From positions 558,001-622,000 of the forward strand of contig NZ_RWIT01000001.1 in assembly GCF_003944715.1 (NCBI RefSeq): DNA of 64,000 nt, given 5' to 3'. The translations under genes and the position numbers were made by a program. This DNA comes from Hymenobacter rigui. Lineage in GTDB: Bacteria > Bacteroidota > Bacteroidia > Cytophagales > Hymenobacteraceae. The notes beneath the pieces are model-generated. The model had not been told where the DNA came from. It saw only the letters and a list, made by a program, of their open reading frames with translations, and made no database searches. Of the stretch, positions 43,329 to 52,018 are shown piece after piece (within the stretch, counting starts at the first letter, position 1; each line of letters begins with the position of its first letter).

Positions 43329-43967
43329 ATGGAACTGTCAGTAATCAACATCAAAGGCGAGGACACCGGCCGTAAGGTTACCCTGTCCGACGCCATCTTC
43401 GGCTTGGAGCCGAACGAGCACGTGATGTACCTCGACGTTAAGCAGTACTTGGCCAACCAGCGCCAGGGCACGCACAAGTCGAAGCAGCGCAACGAAGTAC
43501 ACGGCACCACCAAGAAGCTGAAAAAGCAAAAAGGTACTGGTGGAGCTCGTGCCGGCTCTATGAAGTCAGGTGTATTCGTAGGTGGTGGCCGTATTTTCGG
43601 TCCTCAGCCCCGCGACTACGGCTTCAAGCTGAACAAGAAAACCAAGCGTCTGGCTCGTCTGTCGGCTCTGTCGGCACTGGCCAAAGACGGCAAGGTATCG
43701 GTAGTGGAAAACATTTCCCTGTCGACCCCCAAAACCAAAGAGTTTGCCGCCATTCTGGCTAGTCTGAAGCTGAACAACGGCCGCAAGACCCTGCTGGTAA
43801 CTGGTTCGGTTGACAAGAACGTAGTTTTGTCGGCCCGCAACATTCAGCGCGTGAGCGTAGCTACCCCCGTAGCTCTAAACACCCACGATCTGCTGAACAC
43901 CGACACCCTGCTGCTGTCGGAAGATGGGTTGAACGCACTGGAACAACTCTATACCACTGCTGAGTAA
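43329..43967 (+). CDS. rplD: 50S ribosomal protein L4
   Basis: 212 aa. The exit-tunnel loop KQKGTGGARAGSMKSGVFVGG and the downstream PRDYGFKLNKK are intact. In E. coli L4 represses its operon by acting on the leader, which makes the hairpin at 42646 of interest. The stop codon TAA overlaps the rplW ATG by one base. Confidence 0.97.
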   Translation: MELSVINIKGEDTGRKVTLSDAIFGLEPNEHVMYLDVKQYLANQRQGTHKSKQRNEVHGTTKKLKKQKGTGGARAGSMKSGVFVGGGRIFGPQPRDYGFKLNKKTKRLARLSALSALAKDGKVSVVENISLSTPKTKEFAAILASLKLNNGRKTLLVTGSVDKNVVLSARNIQRVSVATPVALNTHDLLNTDTLLLSEDGLNALEQLYTTAE

Positions 43968-44254
43968 TGAGCATCCTGAAGAAACCCATCGTAACTGAAA
44001 AGGCTACGGGTCTGAACGAGAAAAGCCAGTACGCTTTCGAAGTGGCTATCGACGCCAACAAGGTTCAGATCAAGAAAGAGATTGAGCAACTGTACGGGGT
44101 AACGGTAACGGGCATCAGCACCATCCGCACCATCGGTAAAGTGAAATCGAAGTTCACGAAAGGCGGCGCCGTTTCCGGCCGTCGTCCGCATGGCAAAAAA
44201 GCCATCGTGACCGTGAAAGAAGGCGACGTAATCGACTTCTACAGCACGCTGTAA
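43967..44254 (+). CDS. rplW: 50S ribosomal protein L23
   Basis: 95 aa. MSILKKPIVTEKATGLNEK and YAFEVAIDANKVQIKKEIEQ are typical. L23 lies at the tunnel exit and docks trigger factor and SRP. Translation is coupled to rplD through the TAATG overlap. Confidence 0.97.
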   Translation: MSILKKPIVTEKATGLNEKSQYAFEVAIDANKVQIKKEIEQLYGVTVTGISTIRTIGKVKSKFTKGGAVSGRRPHGKKAIVTVKEGDVIDFYSTL

Positions 44255-44294
44255 GCCTGCCTTCCCGCCAAGAATTTTTTCCTAAGCAAGAGTA

Positions 44295-45122
44295 ATGGCA
44301 CTCAAAAAACTAAGACCAACATCACCGGGTCAGCGCTTCCGCATCGCCCCGGCCTTCGACGAGATTACCGCGTCGACGCCGGAGAAGTCGCTGTTGGCAC
44401 CCCTGAAAAACTCCGGTGGCCGTAACAACTCGGGCAAAATGTCCAACCGCTACATCGGCGGTGGTCACAAAGCCAAGTACCGTATCATCGACTTCAAGCG
44501 TGACAAAGCCGGCGTTCCGGCCACGGTGAAGACGATTGAGTACGATCCTAACCGCACCGCCCGTATTGCTTTGCTGCAGTACGCCGATGGTGAGAAGCGC
44601 TACATCATTGCTCCTGCCGGCCTGGCCGTAGGTGCTTCGGTAGTGTCGGGTTCGGGCGTAGCTCCGGAAGTAGGCAACTCCCTGCCCCTGCGCGAGATTC
44701 CGCTGGGTACCATTGTGCACAACATCGAGCTGATGCCCGGTAATGGTGCTGCAATGGCCCGCTCGGCTGGTACCTACGCTCAGCTGGTAGCCCGCGAAGA
44801 CAAGTACGCCACCCTGAAACTGCCTTCCGGCGAAATGCGCATGGTACTCGTTACCTGCATGGCCACGGTTGGTACTGTTTCCAATGGCGACCACATGAAC
44901 GTGCGCCTCGGCAAAGCCGGTCGTAACCGTTGGTTGGGCCGTCGCCCCCGTGTTCGTGGTGTAGCCATGAACCCCGTGGATCACCCCATGGGTGGTGGTG
45001 AAGGCAAGTCGTCGGGTGGTCACCCACGCAGCCGTAACGGTATCTTCTCGAAAGGCCAGAAGACCCGTAACAAGAATAAGTATTCCGAGAACCTGATCGT
45101 AAGCCGGAAAGGCAAGAAATAA
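44295..45122 (+). CDS. rplB: 50S ribosomal protein L2
   Basis: 275 aa. [39 protein letters not shown] and the C-terminal [19 protein letters not shown] with the conserved His needed for peptidyl transfer are all present. Length and order are standard. It is 3 bp before rpsS. Confidence 0.98.
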   Translation: MALKKLRPTSPGQRFRIAPAFDEITASTPEKSLLAPLKNSGGRNNSGKMSNRYIGGGHKAKYRIIDFKRDKAGVPATVKTIEYDPNRTARIALLQYADGEKRYIIAPAGLAVGASVVSGSGVAPEVGNSLPLREIPLGTIVHNIELMPGNGAAMARSAGTYAQLVAREDKYATLKLPSGEMRMVLVTCMATVGTVSNGDHMNVRLGKAGRNRWLGRRPRVRGVAMNPVDHPMGGGEGKSSGGHPRSRNGIFSKGQKTRNKNKYSENLIVSRKGKK

Positions 45123-45125
45123 GCA

Positions 45126-45404
45126 ATGGCACGTTCACTAAAAAAAGGGCCGTACATTGACTTCCGGCTCGAGAAGAAAGTATCGGCAATGGACGAATCC
45201 GGCAAAAAGTCGGTGGTGAAGACCTGGTCGCGCCGCTCGATGATTTCGCCTGATTTCGTTGGCCACACCTTCGCTGTGCACAACGGCAATAAGTTCATCC
45301 CGGTGTATGTAACGGAGAACATGGTAGGACACAAACTCGGTGAGTTTGCCCCGACCCGTAACTTCCGCGGCCATATCGCCAAGAAAGATAAAGGCAAGCG
45401 CTAA
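45126..45404 (+). CDS. rpsS: 30S ribosomal protein S19
   Basis: 92 aa. [38 protein letters not shown] and [19 protein letters not shown] match the family. S19 lies in the 30S head next to S13. It is followed 2 bp later by rplV. Confidence 0.98.
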   Translation: MARSLKKGPYIDFRLEKKVSAMDESGKKSVVKTWSRRSMISPDFVGHTFAVHNGNKFIPVYVTENMVGHKLGEFAPTRNFRGHIAKKDKGKR

Positions 45405-45406
45405 TC

Positions 45407-45892
45407 ATGGAAGCAGTAGCTAAACTCCGGAACGTGCCCACCTCGCCGCGCAAAATGCGCTTGGTGGCCAACCTGGTACGCGGTCAGAAAGTGACTCGTG
45501 CTCTGGGCCTGCTGAAATTCGAGGCTAACTCGGGTGCTCCTAAAATCGAAAAACTGCTCCTGTCGGCCCTGGCCAACTGGCAGCAGAAAAACGAGGATGA
45601 GCGCATCGAAGATGCTAACCTCTATATCAAAGAGATTTTCGTGGACGAAGGCCGTATGCTGAAGCGCCTGCGCCCTGCCCCCCAGGGTCGTGGCCACCGC
45701 ATCCGCAAGCGCAGCAACCACGTGACGCTGATCATCGATTCGAAAGTGGAGCCCCTCGGTAGCAAAGCTGCCGCTAAGCAAGCTGCCGAAACTAAATCAG
45801 CTGCCACGGGTGTTGACGAGGCTCCGAAAAAATCGACCCGTCGCAGCTCGGCTAAAAAATCCACTGAAACCACGGCAGAAGCCACCGCATAA
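45407..45892 (+). CDS. rplV: 50S ribosomal protein L22 with Ala/Lys-rich tail
   Basis: 161 aa. The body (about residues 1-112) has [20 protein letters not shown] and the beta-hairpin [20 protein letters not shown] that lines the exit tunnel. The remaining ~48 residues are a low-complexity Ala/Lys/Ser/Thr tail ([15 protein letters not shown], later [15 protein letters not shown]), longer than the usual end at about 110-115 residues. rpsC starts 5 bp later. Confidence 0.96.
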   Translation: MEAVAKLRNVPTSPRKMRLVANLVRGQKVTRALGLLKFEANSGAPKIEKLLLSALANWQQKNEDERIEDANLYIKEIFVDEGRMLKRLRPAPQGRGHRIRKRSNHVTLIIDSKVEPLGSKAAAKQAAETKSAATGVDEAPKKSTRRSSAKKSTETTAEATA

Positions 45893-45897
45893 GCACT

Positions 45898-46767
45898 ATG
45901 GGACAGAAAGTAAATCCGGTTGGCTTCCGTCTGGGCGTCATCAAAGGATGGGACTCGAACTGGTACGGCGGCAAGGACTTTGCCGACAAACTGGTTGAGG
46001 ACGAGAAAATCCGCAAATACATCAACGCTCGTATCCCGAAAGGTGGCATCAGCCGCATCGTAATCGAGCGTACCCTGAAGCGTGTAACCATCACCATCAA
46101 CACGGCTCGTCCGGGTGTGGTAATCGGTAAAGGCGGTCAGGAAGTTGATAAGATCAAAGACGAGCTGAAGCAGATCACTGGCAAAGACGTTCAGATCAAC
46201 ATCTTCGAAATTAAGCGCCCGGAACTCGACGCGAAACTGGTAGGTGAGAGCATTGCTCAGCAGCTGCAAGCACGTATCTCGTTCCGCCGGGCCATGAAAA
46301 TGGCTATCCAGGCTGCTCTGCGCGTTGGTGCCGAAGGCATCAAAATCCAGTGCGGTGGCCGTTTGGGCGGTGCTGAAATTGCTCGTTCCGAGCAGTACAA
46401 AGAAGGACGCACTCCGCTGCATACCCTGCGCGCTGACATCGACTATGCTCTGTCGGAAGCTCAGACGGTATATGGCAAAATCGGCATCAAGGTGTGGGTT
46501 ATGCGTGGTGAGGTATTCGGCAAGCCCGACCTCTCCCCTAACCAGCAGCCTGCGGGTGGTCAGGGTGGCGACAGCCGCAACGACCGTGGCCCACGCGGTG
46601 AGCGTGGTGACCGTGGTGGTGACCGTGGCCCGCGTCGCGACCGGAATGACCGGGGTGGCGAAGGCCGTGGCGGTGACAACCGTGGTGGCCAAGGTGGCGG
46701 ACAGCGTCGCGGTGGCCAGGGTGGCCAGAACCGTGGCGGTCAGGGCGCAGGTGCTCCCCGTCGCTAG
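45898..46767 (+). CDS. rpsC: 30S ribosomal protein S3 with long RGG-type tail
   Basis: 289 aa against about 210-235 in most bacteria. The KH domain ([20 protein letters not shown]) and the helicase-type mRNA-entry face ([27 protein letters not shown]) are intact. From about residue 215 the chain becomes an Arg/Gly/Asp-rich repeat tail ([33 protein letters not shown]) about 75 residues long, with no hydrophobic core. The repeated GGTGGC-type DNA is in frame throughout. S5, the neighbouring mRNA-entry protein, has a matching N-terminal extension. Confidence 0.96.
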   Translation: MGQKVNPVGFRLGVIKGWDSNWYGGKDFADKLVEDEKIRKYINARIPKGGISRIVIERTLKRVTITINTARPGVVIGKGGQEVDKIKDELKQITGKDVQINIFEIKRPELDAKLVGESIAQQLQARISFRRAMKMAIQAALRVGAEGIKIQCGGRLGGAEIARSEQYKEGRTPLHTLRADIDYALSEAQTVYGKIGIKVWVMRGEVFGKPDLSPNQQPAGGQGGDSRNDRGPRGERGDRGGDRGPRRDRNDRGGEGRGGDNRGGQGGGQRRGGQGGQNRGGQGAGAPRR

Positions 46768-46806
46768 TCCTTTTCTTTTCTCTCGAATTTTAATTCAAGA
46801 TAACTC

Positions 46807-47232
46807 ATGTTACAACCGAAAAGGACCAAGTATCGCAAGATGCAAAAGGGTCGCGTGCATGGCTTAGCCCACCGCGGCAGCTCCATTGACTTCGGTTCGT
46901 TCGCTATCAAGTCGCTGGAACAAGCGTGGATTACGGCTCGCCAGATTGAGGCGGCTCGTATTGCCATGACCCGCGCCATGAAACGCGAAGGTCAAGTTTG
47001 GATCCGCATCTTCCCTGATAAGCCAATCACCAAGAAGCCCGCTGAAGTGCGGATGGGTAAGGGTAAAGGTTCGCCCGAGTATTGGGTAGCCTGTGTGAAG
47101 CCCGGCACCATCATGTTCGAATCGGATGGGGTTTCCCTGGAAGTAGCGCAGGAGTCGCTGCGTCTGGCTGCGCAGAAACTGCCAGTTCGGACCTCTTTTG
47201 TTGTTCGTCGCGACTACGTAGAAAGCAAGTAA
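46807..47232 (+). CDS. rplP: 50S ribosomal protein L16
   Basis: 141 aa. [19 protein letters not shown], the [19 protein letters not shown] stretch and [18 protein letters not shown] are conserved. L16 contacts A-site tRNA. The 39-bp gap from rpsC is the largest in this stretch of the operon; no promoter is seen in it. Confidence 0.98.
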   Translation: MLQPKRTKYRKMQKGRVHGLAHRGSSIDFGSFAIKSLEQAWITARQIEAARIAMTRAMKREGQVWIRIFPDKPITKKPAEVRMGKGKGSPEYWVACVKPGTIMFESDGVSLEVAQESLRLAAQKLPVRTSFVVRRDYVESK

Positions 47233-47235
47233 AAG

Positions 47236-47448
47236 ATGAAGAACGCAGAAATCCGCGCCCTCTCCCTGGAGGACCTCAAAAACCAGATTAAGTCGGAGCA
47301 GACCAACGGCCAGACCATGCGCTTTGCGCACGCCATTTCGCCTTTGGAGAACCCCCTCCGTCTGAAGCAAGCCCGCAAAAATGTCGCCCGTCTGCTGACC
47401 GAGTTGAAGCGTCGCGAGAACGAGCAGGCTACTAACACTGCTAACTAA
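47236..47448 (+). CDS. rpmC: 50S ribosomal protein L29
   Basis: 70 aa. Two-helix protein: [17 protein letters not shown], then [21 protein letters not shown], the standard family pattern. It sits at the tunnel exit beside L23. The gene follows rplP by 3 bp and precedes rpsQ by 2 bp. Confidence 0.97.
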   Translation: MKNAEIRALSLEDLKNQIKSEQTNGQTMRFAHAISPLENPLRLKQARKNVARLLTELKRRENEQATNTAN

Positions 47449-47450
47449 CG

Positions 47451-47741
47451 ATGGCAAGCAACGAAGAACAGCAAGGCACTACCGCCGTTGAGCGGAACCT
47501 GCGCAAAGAAATCATCGGGCGCGTTACCTCCTCGAAAATGGACAAGTCCATTACGGTGATGGTAGAAAGCAAAATGAAACACCCGATCTACGGCAAATTC
47601 GTTACCAAGTCGACCAAATTTATGGCTCACGACGAGAACAACGAATGTGGCGAAGGGGATACGGTTCGCATCATGTCGACCCGTCCTCTGAGCAAGAACA
47701 AGCGGTGGAGACTGGTAGAAATTGTAGAACGCGCCAAGTAA
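47451..47741 (+). CDS. rpsQ: 30S ribosomal protein S17
   Basis: 96 aa. [40 protein letters not shown] and [16 protein letters not shown] are typical OB-fold S17 segments. A 15-residue Glu/Gln-rich N-terminus precedes them. It lies 1 bp before rplN. Confidence 0.97.
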   Translation: MASNEEQQGTTAVERNLRKEIIGRVTSSKMDKSITVMVESKMKHPIYGKFVTKSTKFMAHDENNECGEGDTVRIMSTRPLSKNKRWRLVEIVERAK

Positions 47742-47742
47742 G

Positions 47743-48111
47743 ATGATACAGCAAGAATCCCGTCTGACCGTCGCTGATAACAGCGGCGCCAAAGAAGTTC
47801 TCTGCATCCGTGTCCTCGGTGGCACGGGCAAGAAATACGCCAGCGTAGGCGATAAGATTGTAGTAGCCATCAAATCGGCTATTCCTTCCGGCAACGCTAA
47901 AAAAGGCGCAGTTTCGAAAGCAGTAGTTGTTCGCACGAAGAAGGAAGTACGCCGCAAAGACGGTTCGTACATCCGCTTCGACGACAACGCTGCCGTACTG
48001 CTCAACAATAACGACGAGCCCCGCGGTACCCGCATCTTCGGCCCAGTGGCCCGCGAACTGCGTGAAAAGCAGTTCATGAAGATTGTTTCGCTGGCTCCTG
48101 AAGTTCTCTAA
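47743..48111 (+). CDS. rplN: 50S ribosomal protein L14
   Basis: 122 aa. [40 protein letters not shown] and the [20 protein letters not shown] end are highly conserved. L14 contributes to an inter-subunit bridge and binds the silencing factor RsfS. rplX follows after 3 bp. Confidence 0.98.
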   Translation: MIQQESRLTVADNSGAKEVLCIRVLGGTGKKYASVGDKIVVAIKSAIPSGNAKKGAVSKAVVVRTKKEVRRKDGSYIRFDDNAAVLLNNNDEPRGTRIFGPVARELREKQFMKIVSLAPEVL

Positions 48112-48114
48112 GCA

Positions 48115-48378
48115 ATGGCAACGAAAACCAAAGCAACGCCCGCGAAACTGCACGTGAAAACCGGTGACACCGTTCTGGTGATTGCCGGCGACGAGAAAGG
48201 TAAAACCGGTGTTATCAAATCGGTGAACCGTTCGACGCAGCGTGTTATCGTGGAAGGCCTGAACCTGGCTACTAAGCACAACAAACCCAGTGCTAAGAAC
48301 CCCCAGGGCGGCATCACCAAGATCGAGGCACCGATTCACGTGAGCAACGTGAAGCGCGTAGACTCGGCTAACGCCTAA
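48115..48378 (+). CDS. rplX: 50S ribosomal protein L24, short form
   Basis: 87 aa; most bacterial L24 are about 100-106 aa. The KOW core ([20 protein letters not shown]) and [20 protein letters not shown], then EAPIHVSNV, are intact. The protein stops right after VKRVDSANA, missing the usual C-terminal segment of about 20 residues. The next gene starts 14 bp later and no frameshifted remainder is evident, so this seems a genuine short form. L24 initiates 50S assembly. Confidence 0.94.
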   Translation: MATKTKATPAKLHVKTGDTVLVIAGDEKGKTGVIKSVNRSTQRVIVEGLNLATKHNKPSAKNPQGGITKIEAPIHVSNVKRVDSANA

Positions 48379-48392
48379 TCCGCTCTACGACC

Positions 48393-48953
48393 ATGGCTCG
48401 ACTGAAAGAAAAATATCAGAAAGAAGTAGTACCGGCGCTCCAGGAGAAATTCCAGTTCAAGAGCATCATGCAGGTACCGCGCATCACCAAGATCTGCATT
48501 AACCGCGGTATTGGTGCTGCTGTAGCTGACAAGAAGCTGGTTGACAACGGTGTTGATGAGTTGACCATCATCACCGGTCAGAAAGCTGTTCCAACCATCG
48601 CCAAGCGTTCGGTTTCGAACTTCAAGTTGCGTGAAGGTATGCCCATCGGCGCCCGCGTTACCCTGCGCGGTGAGCAGATGTATGAATTCCTTGACCGTCT
48701 GCTGACCGTGGCTCTGCCCCGTGTTCGTGACTTCAAAGGCATCAACGACAAAGGCTTCGATGGCCGCGGTAACTATACCCTGGGCATCAAAGAGCAAATC
48801 ATCTTCCCGGAAATTTCGATTGACAAAATCAAGTCGATTGCCGGTATGGATATTACCTTCGTAACGACGGCTGAGAACGACGAGCAGAGCTACGAGCTGC
48901 TCCGCGCTTTCGGAATGCCTTTCGCTAACGCCAAGAAACAGAACAATGGCTAA
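48393..48953 (+). CDS. rplE: 50S ribosomal protein L5
   Basis: 186 aa. [40 protein letters not shown] and the C-terminal [20 protein letters not shown] match the family. L5 binds 5S rRNA and contacts P-site tRNA. Its 3' end overlaps rpsN by 8 bp, so translation is coupled. Confidence 0.98.
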   Translation: MARLKEKYQKEVVPALQEKFQFKSIMQVPRITKICINRGIGAAVADKKLVDNGVDELTIITGQKAVPTIAKRSVSNFKLREGMPIGARVTLRGEQMYEFLDRLLTVALPRVRDFKGINDKGFDGRGNYTLGIKEQIIFPEISIDKIKSIAGMDITFVTTAENDEQSYELLRAFGMPFANAKKQNNG

Positions 48954-49215
48954 GGAATCAATGAAAGCACGGGAGCGGAAGCGTATTGCTACCGTAGCCC
49001 GTTACGCTGAGAAGCGCAAGGCTCTGAAAGAGGCTGGCGACTTTGAAGGCCTGGACAAACTGCCGCGCAATGCGTCGCCTGTGCGTCTGCACAACCGCGA
49101 CAAAATCGACGGCCGTCCCCGTGGTTATATGCGTAAGTTCGGCATCAGCCGCGTACGTTTCCGCGAAATGGCTCTCGCCGGCAAAATCCCCGGCGTAACC
49201 AAGTCCAGCTGGTAA
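48946..49215 (+). CDS. rpsN: 30S ribosomal protein S14, zinc-free form
   Basis: 89 aa, the longer C-minus form. There is no CxxC pair; the end reads [20 protein letters not shown] followed by [14 protein letters not shown]. It overlaps rplE by 8 bp. After it the spc cluster breaks at a terminator and new promoter. Confidence 0.98.
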   Translation: MAKESMKARERKRIATVARYAEKRKALKEAGDFEGLDKLPRNASPVRLHNRDKIDGRPRGYMRKFGISRVRFREMALAGKIPGVTKSSW

Positions 49216-49329
49216 TCCCACTGTTCTTCCTGCCAACACAGAGCTTTCTGTAAGGCATTGTTACTTGGCAGGTTGCCAAAAGAAACCATCAGCCGAGCCC
49301 TCAAAAGCCGAGTTGAGTAGTCTTAACCG

Positions 49330-49366
49330 AAAATTTCGTCGCCTCTTTCCGTGGCGGCGAAATTTT
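49330..49366 (+). terminator. Terminator between rpsN and rpsH
   Basis: AAAATTTCGTCGCC (49330-49343) pairs with GGCGGCGAAATTTT (49353-49366), one G-U, ending in TTTT. Confidence 0.85.
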
Positions 49367-49368
49367 CA

Positions 49369-49376
49369 TATCTTTG
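49369..49376 (+). promoter_or_regulatory. Promoter -7 element (TATCTTTG) of the rpsH unit
   Basis: TATCTTTG directly after the terminator; predicted leader about 32 nt. Confidence 0.65.
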
Positions 49377-49414
49377 CGGCTCCCTAAAAATGGGCGCTTC
49401 ATTTTCATAATCGA

Positions 49415-49813
49415 ATGAACACAGATCCAATTGCCGACTACCTGACCCGGGTACGCAATGCCATCAAGGCAAATCACCGGGTGGTAGAAATCCCGGCCAG
49501 CAACATCAAAAAGGAGATTACGAAAGTGCTCTATAAAAAGGGCTACATTCAGAGCTACCGGTTTGATGATGCCGCGGTACAGGGCACGATTAAAATCGCG
49601 CTGAAGTACAACCCGGCTACTAAAAAGCCCGCCATCACGAAGCTGGAGCGCATCAGCTCGCCTGGTCTGCGTACCTACGCTCACGTGGAGAACCTTCCCC
49701 GTGTACTCAGCGGTCTGGGTATTGCAATCCTGTCGACGTCGAAAGGCGTGATGACCGAGAAAGAGGCGAAAGCCGAGAACGTGGGCGGCGAAGTGCTGTG
49801 CTACGTCTACTAA
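49415..49813 (+). CDS. rpsH: 30S ribosomal protein S8
   Basis: 132 aa. MNTDPIADYLTRVRNAIKAN at the N-terminus and GLGIAILSTSKGVMTEKEA near the end are classic. In E. coli S8 represses the spc operon at rplE; here it heads a separate transcript downstream of rplE, so that circuit would have to differ. Confidence 0.98.
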   Translation: MNTDPIADYLTRVRNAIKANHRVVEIPASNIKKEITKVLYKKGYIQSYRFDDAAVQGTIKIALKYNPATKKPAITKLERISSPGLRTYAHVENLPRVLSGLGIAILSTSKGVMTEKEAKAENVGGEVLCYVY

Positions 49814-49833
49814 TCTGAAAGGAAAACGAGACT

Positions 49834-50388
49834 ATGTCACGCATTGGTAAACTGCCCATCAGCCTGCCCAGCAACGTGCAGGTTGAAGTGAGCAACGAAA
49901 ACACGGTTACCGTGAAGGGTCCGAAAGGCACTCTGACGGTTCCGGTTGACCGCGACATTACCGTAGCAACCGAAGACGGTCAGCTGGTAGTGACCCGCCC
50001 CACCGAACAGAAGCGCCACAAAGCCATGCACGGCCTGTACCGCTCGCTGCTCAACAACGCCATCAATGGCGTGAGCAACGGTCAGGAAGTGAAGCTGGAG
50101 CTGGTAGGTGTAGGTTACAAAGCTTCGATGGCCGGCACTACGCTGGAATTGTCGCTGGGCTACTCGCACAACATCTTCCTGTCGCTGCCGAAAGAAGTAA
50201 CGGCTACAGCTGTAACGGAGAAAGGTAAAAACCCTATCGTTACGCTGACCAGCATTGACAAGCAACTGCTGGGTCAAGTGGCTGCCAAAATTCGCTCGTT
50301 GCGCAAAGTTGAGCCCTACAAAGGCAAAGGCGTGCGCTTCGTGGGTGAGCAGATTCGTCGTAAGGCTGGTAAAACGGCTTCGAAATAA
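49834..50388 (+). CDS. rplF: 50S ribosomal protein L6
   Basis: 184 aa. Two tandem L6 domains: MSRIGKLPISLPSNVQVEVS and, near the end, KVEPYKGKGVRFVGEQIRRK, the conserved 23S-binding segment. L6 stabilises the sarcin-ricin region. rplR follows after 9 bp. Confidence 0.98.
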   Translation: MSRIGKLPISLPSNVQVEVSNENTVTVKGPKGTLTVPVDRDITVATEDGQLVVTRPTEQKRHKAMHGLYRSLLNNAINGVSNGQEVKLELVGVGYKASMAGTTLELSLGYSHNIFLSLPKEVTATAVTEKGKNPIVTLTSIDKQLLGQVAAKIRSLRKVEPYKGKGVRFVGEQIRRKAGKTASK

Positions 50389-50397
50389 CATCACACC

Positions 50398-50748
50398 ATG
50401 GCTTTCGATAAAGCAACTAGAAGAAAACGGATCCAGCGCATCATCCGCACTAAGGTGGCTGGCACGTCCGAGCGTCCACGTTTGTCGGTGTTCCGCAGCA
50501 ATACGGGCATTTATGCTCAGATTATTGACGACACGACCGGTCACACGCTGGCGTCTGCTTCCTCGAAGCACGTATCGGTGGAAGGGGGCAACGGAGTCGC
50601 CCTCGCTGCCGCAGTCGGCAAAGAACTTGCTGCCCGTGCTACAGGAAAAGGAATTTCGAAAGTGGTATTTGACCGTTCCGGTTACCTCTACCACGGCCGC
50701 GTAAAATCATTGGCAGAAGGAGCCCGCGAAGGCGGCCTCAATTTCTAA
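50398..50748 (+). CDS. rplR: 50S ribosomal protein L18
   Basis: 116 aa. [40 protein letters not shown] and GAREGGLNF at the C-terminus are conserved. L18 binds 5S rRNA. rpsE follows after 6 bp. Confidence 0.98.
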   Translation: MAFDKATRRKRIQRIIRTKVAGTSERPRLSVFRSNTGIYAQIIDDTTGHTLASASSKHVSVEGGNGVALAAAVGKELAARATGKGISKVVFDRSGYLYHGRVKSLAEGAREGGLNF

Positions 50749-50754
50749 ATCATC

Positions 50755-51363
50755 ATGGCAGAATTTAACAACGGCCCACGTGGTGGCAACGGCGACAACC
50801 GTGGCGGTGGTAATGACCGTCGTGGTGGTGGCAATGACCGTCGCGGCGGCAATGACCGCAAAGAAGAGTCGCGCACTGGCGACTCCGATTTGAAAGAGAA
50901 AGTGGTTGCTATCAACCGCGTAGCTAAGGTAGTAAAAGGCGGTCGTCGCTTCAGCTTCTCGGCTATCGTAGTAGTAGGTGACGGCAACGGTACCGTAGGC
51001 TACGGCCTCGGCAAAGCCAACGAAGTAACCGACGCCATTGCCAAAGGCATTGACGATGCAAAGAAAAATCTGGTGAAGGTGCCGCTGTACAAGCACACGG
51101 TTCCCCACATCATGGAAGGTAAGTACTCGGGTGGTTATGTGCTGGTTCAGCCGGCTGCTGCTGGTACGGGTGTAATTGCTGGCGGTGCTATGCGTGCCGT
51201 ATTCGAAAGCGCCGGTATCAAAGACGTACTGGCCAAATCGAAAGGCTCGTCGAACCCCCACAACGTGGTAAAAGCGACCTTCGATGCCCTGCTGAAAATG
51301 CGTGACCCCATGCAAATCGCACAAGCTCGCGGCATTACTCTCTCCCAAGTTTTTAACGGTTAA
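50755..51363 (+). CDS. rpsE: 30S ribosomal protein S5 with RGG-type N-terminal extension
   Basis: 202 aa against about 165-175 in most bacteria. The first 40 residues are Gly/Arg/Asn/Asp-rich ([13 protein letters not shown], then NDRRGG repeated). The usual S5 body follows: [40 protein letters not shown] and [11 protein letters not shown]. The first ATG after the rplR stop is used. S5 lines the mRNA-entry pore together with S3 and S4, and S3 carries a similar tail, so the two extensions probably project near incoming mRNA. Confidence 0.97.
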   Translation: MAEFNNGPRGGNGDNRGGGNDRRGGGNDRRGGNDRKEESRTGDSDLKEKVVAINRVAKVVKGGRRFSFSAIVVVGDGNGTVGYGLGKANEVTDAIAKGIDDAKKNLVKVPLYKHTVPHIMEGKYSGGYVLVQPAAAGTGVIAGGAMRAVFESAGIKDVLAKSKGSSNPHNVVKATFDALLKMRDPMQIAQARGITLSQVFNG

Positions 51364-51369
51364 GAGCAA

Positions 51370-51549
51370 ATGGCGCAGATCCAAATCAAACTCGTAAAAA
51401 GCGTTATTGACCGCCCCGAGCGTCAGAAACGCACTGTGCAGGCCCTGGGCCTTGGCAAAATGGGCAGCACCAAGAGCGTGGAAAACACGCCTCAGGTTGC
51501 TGGCATGATCAATGCCGTTAAGCACTTGTTGGAAGTAACCGAACTCTAG
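51370..51549 (+). CDS. rpmD: 50S ribosomal protein L30
   Basis: 59 aa, standard length. MAQIQIKLVKSVIDRPERQK and the GLGKMGSTKSVENTPQVAGM stretch match the family. It starts 6 bp after the rpsE stop and ends 13 bp before rplO. Confidence 0.97.
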   Translation: MAQIQIKLVKSVIDRPERQKRTVQALGLGKMGSTKSVENTPQVAGMINAVKHLLEVTEL

Positions 51550-51562
51550 GAATCTCCCGAAA

Positions 51563-52006
51563 ATGAATCTCAGCAATCTCCAACCCGCCGCTGGCGCCAC
51601 GCGCAACGAAAAGCGCATTGGCCGTGGTACGGGTTCCGGCCGCGGCGGCACGTCGACGCGTGGTCACAAAGGTGCCAAGTCCCGTTCGGGTTACTCCAAG
51701 AAGTCGGGCTTCGAAGGTGGCCAGATGCCTCTGCAGCGCCGCGTACCTAAATTTGGTTTCAAGAACATTAACCGTGTTGAGTACAAAGCCATCAACCTAG
51801 ATGTGCTGGCTGCTCTAACGGAGAATGGCACCGCTACACTGGATGCCGCTTTCTTCGTAACGGCTGGTCTGGCTTCGAAGAACGCCAAAATCAAAGTGCT
51901 GGGTCGTGGTGAAATCACCAAGGCTCTGGAAGTGCATGCTCACGCTTTCTCCAAATCGGCCGTTGAGGCTATTGAGAAGGCTGGTGGCAAAGCTGTGACG
52001 CTGTAA
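51563..52006 (+). CDS. rplO: 50S ribosomal protein L15
   Basis: 147 aa. MNLSNLQPAAGATRNEKRIG, a Gly/Arg-rich N-terminal part (GRGGTSTRGHKGAKSRSGY) and the KVLGRGEITKALEVHAHAFS C-terminal motif are typical. secY begins 12 bp later, the near-universal rplO-secY order. Confidence 0.98.
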   Translation: MNLSNLQPAAGATRNEKRIGRGTGSGRGGTSTRGHKGAKSRSGYSKKSGFEGGQMPLQRRVPKFGFKNINRVEYKAINLDVLAALTENGTATLDAAFFVTAGLASKNAKIKVLGRGEITKALEVHAHAFSKSAVEAIEKAGGKAVTL

Positions 52007-52018
52007 GCCTGACTGGCA

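Noticed and set aside
46556..46764. Tandem GC-rich repeat in rpsC as a possible mobile or CRISPR-like repeat
   Set aside because: The repeats stay in frame and encode the RGG-type S3 tail; unit length varies and there are no spacers.
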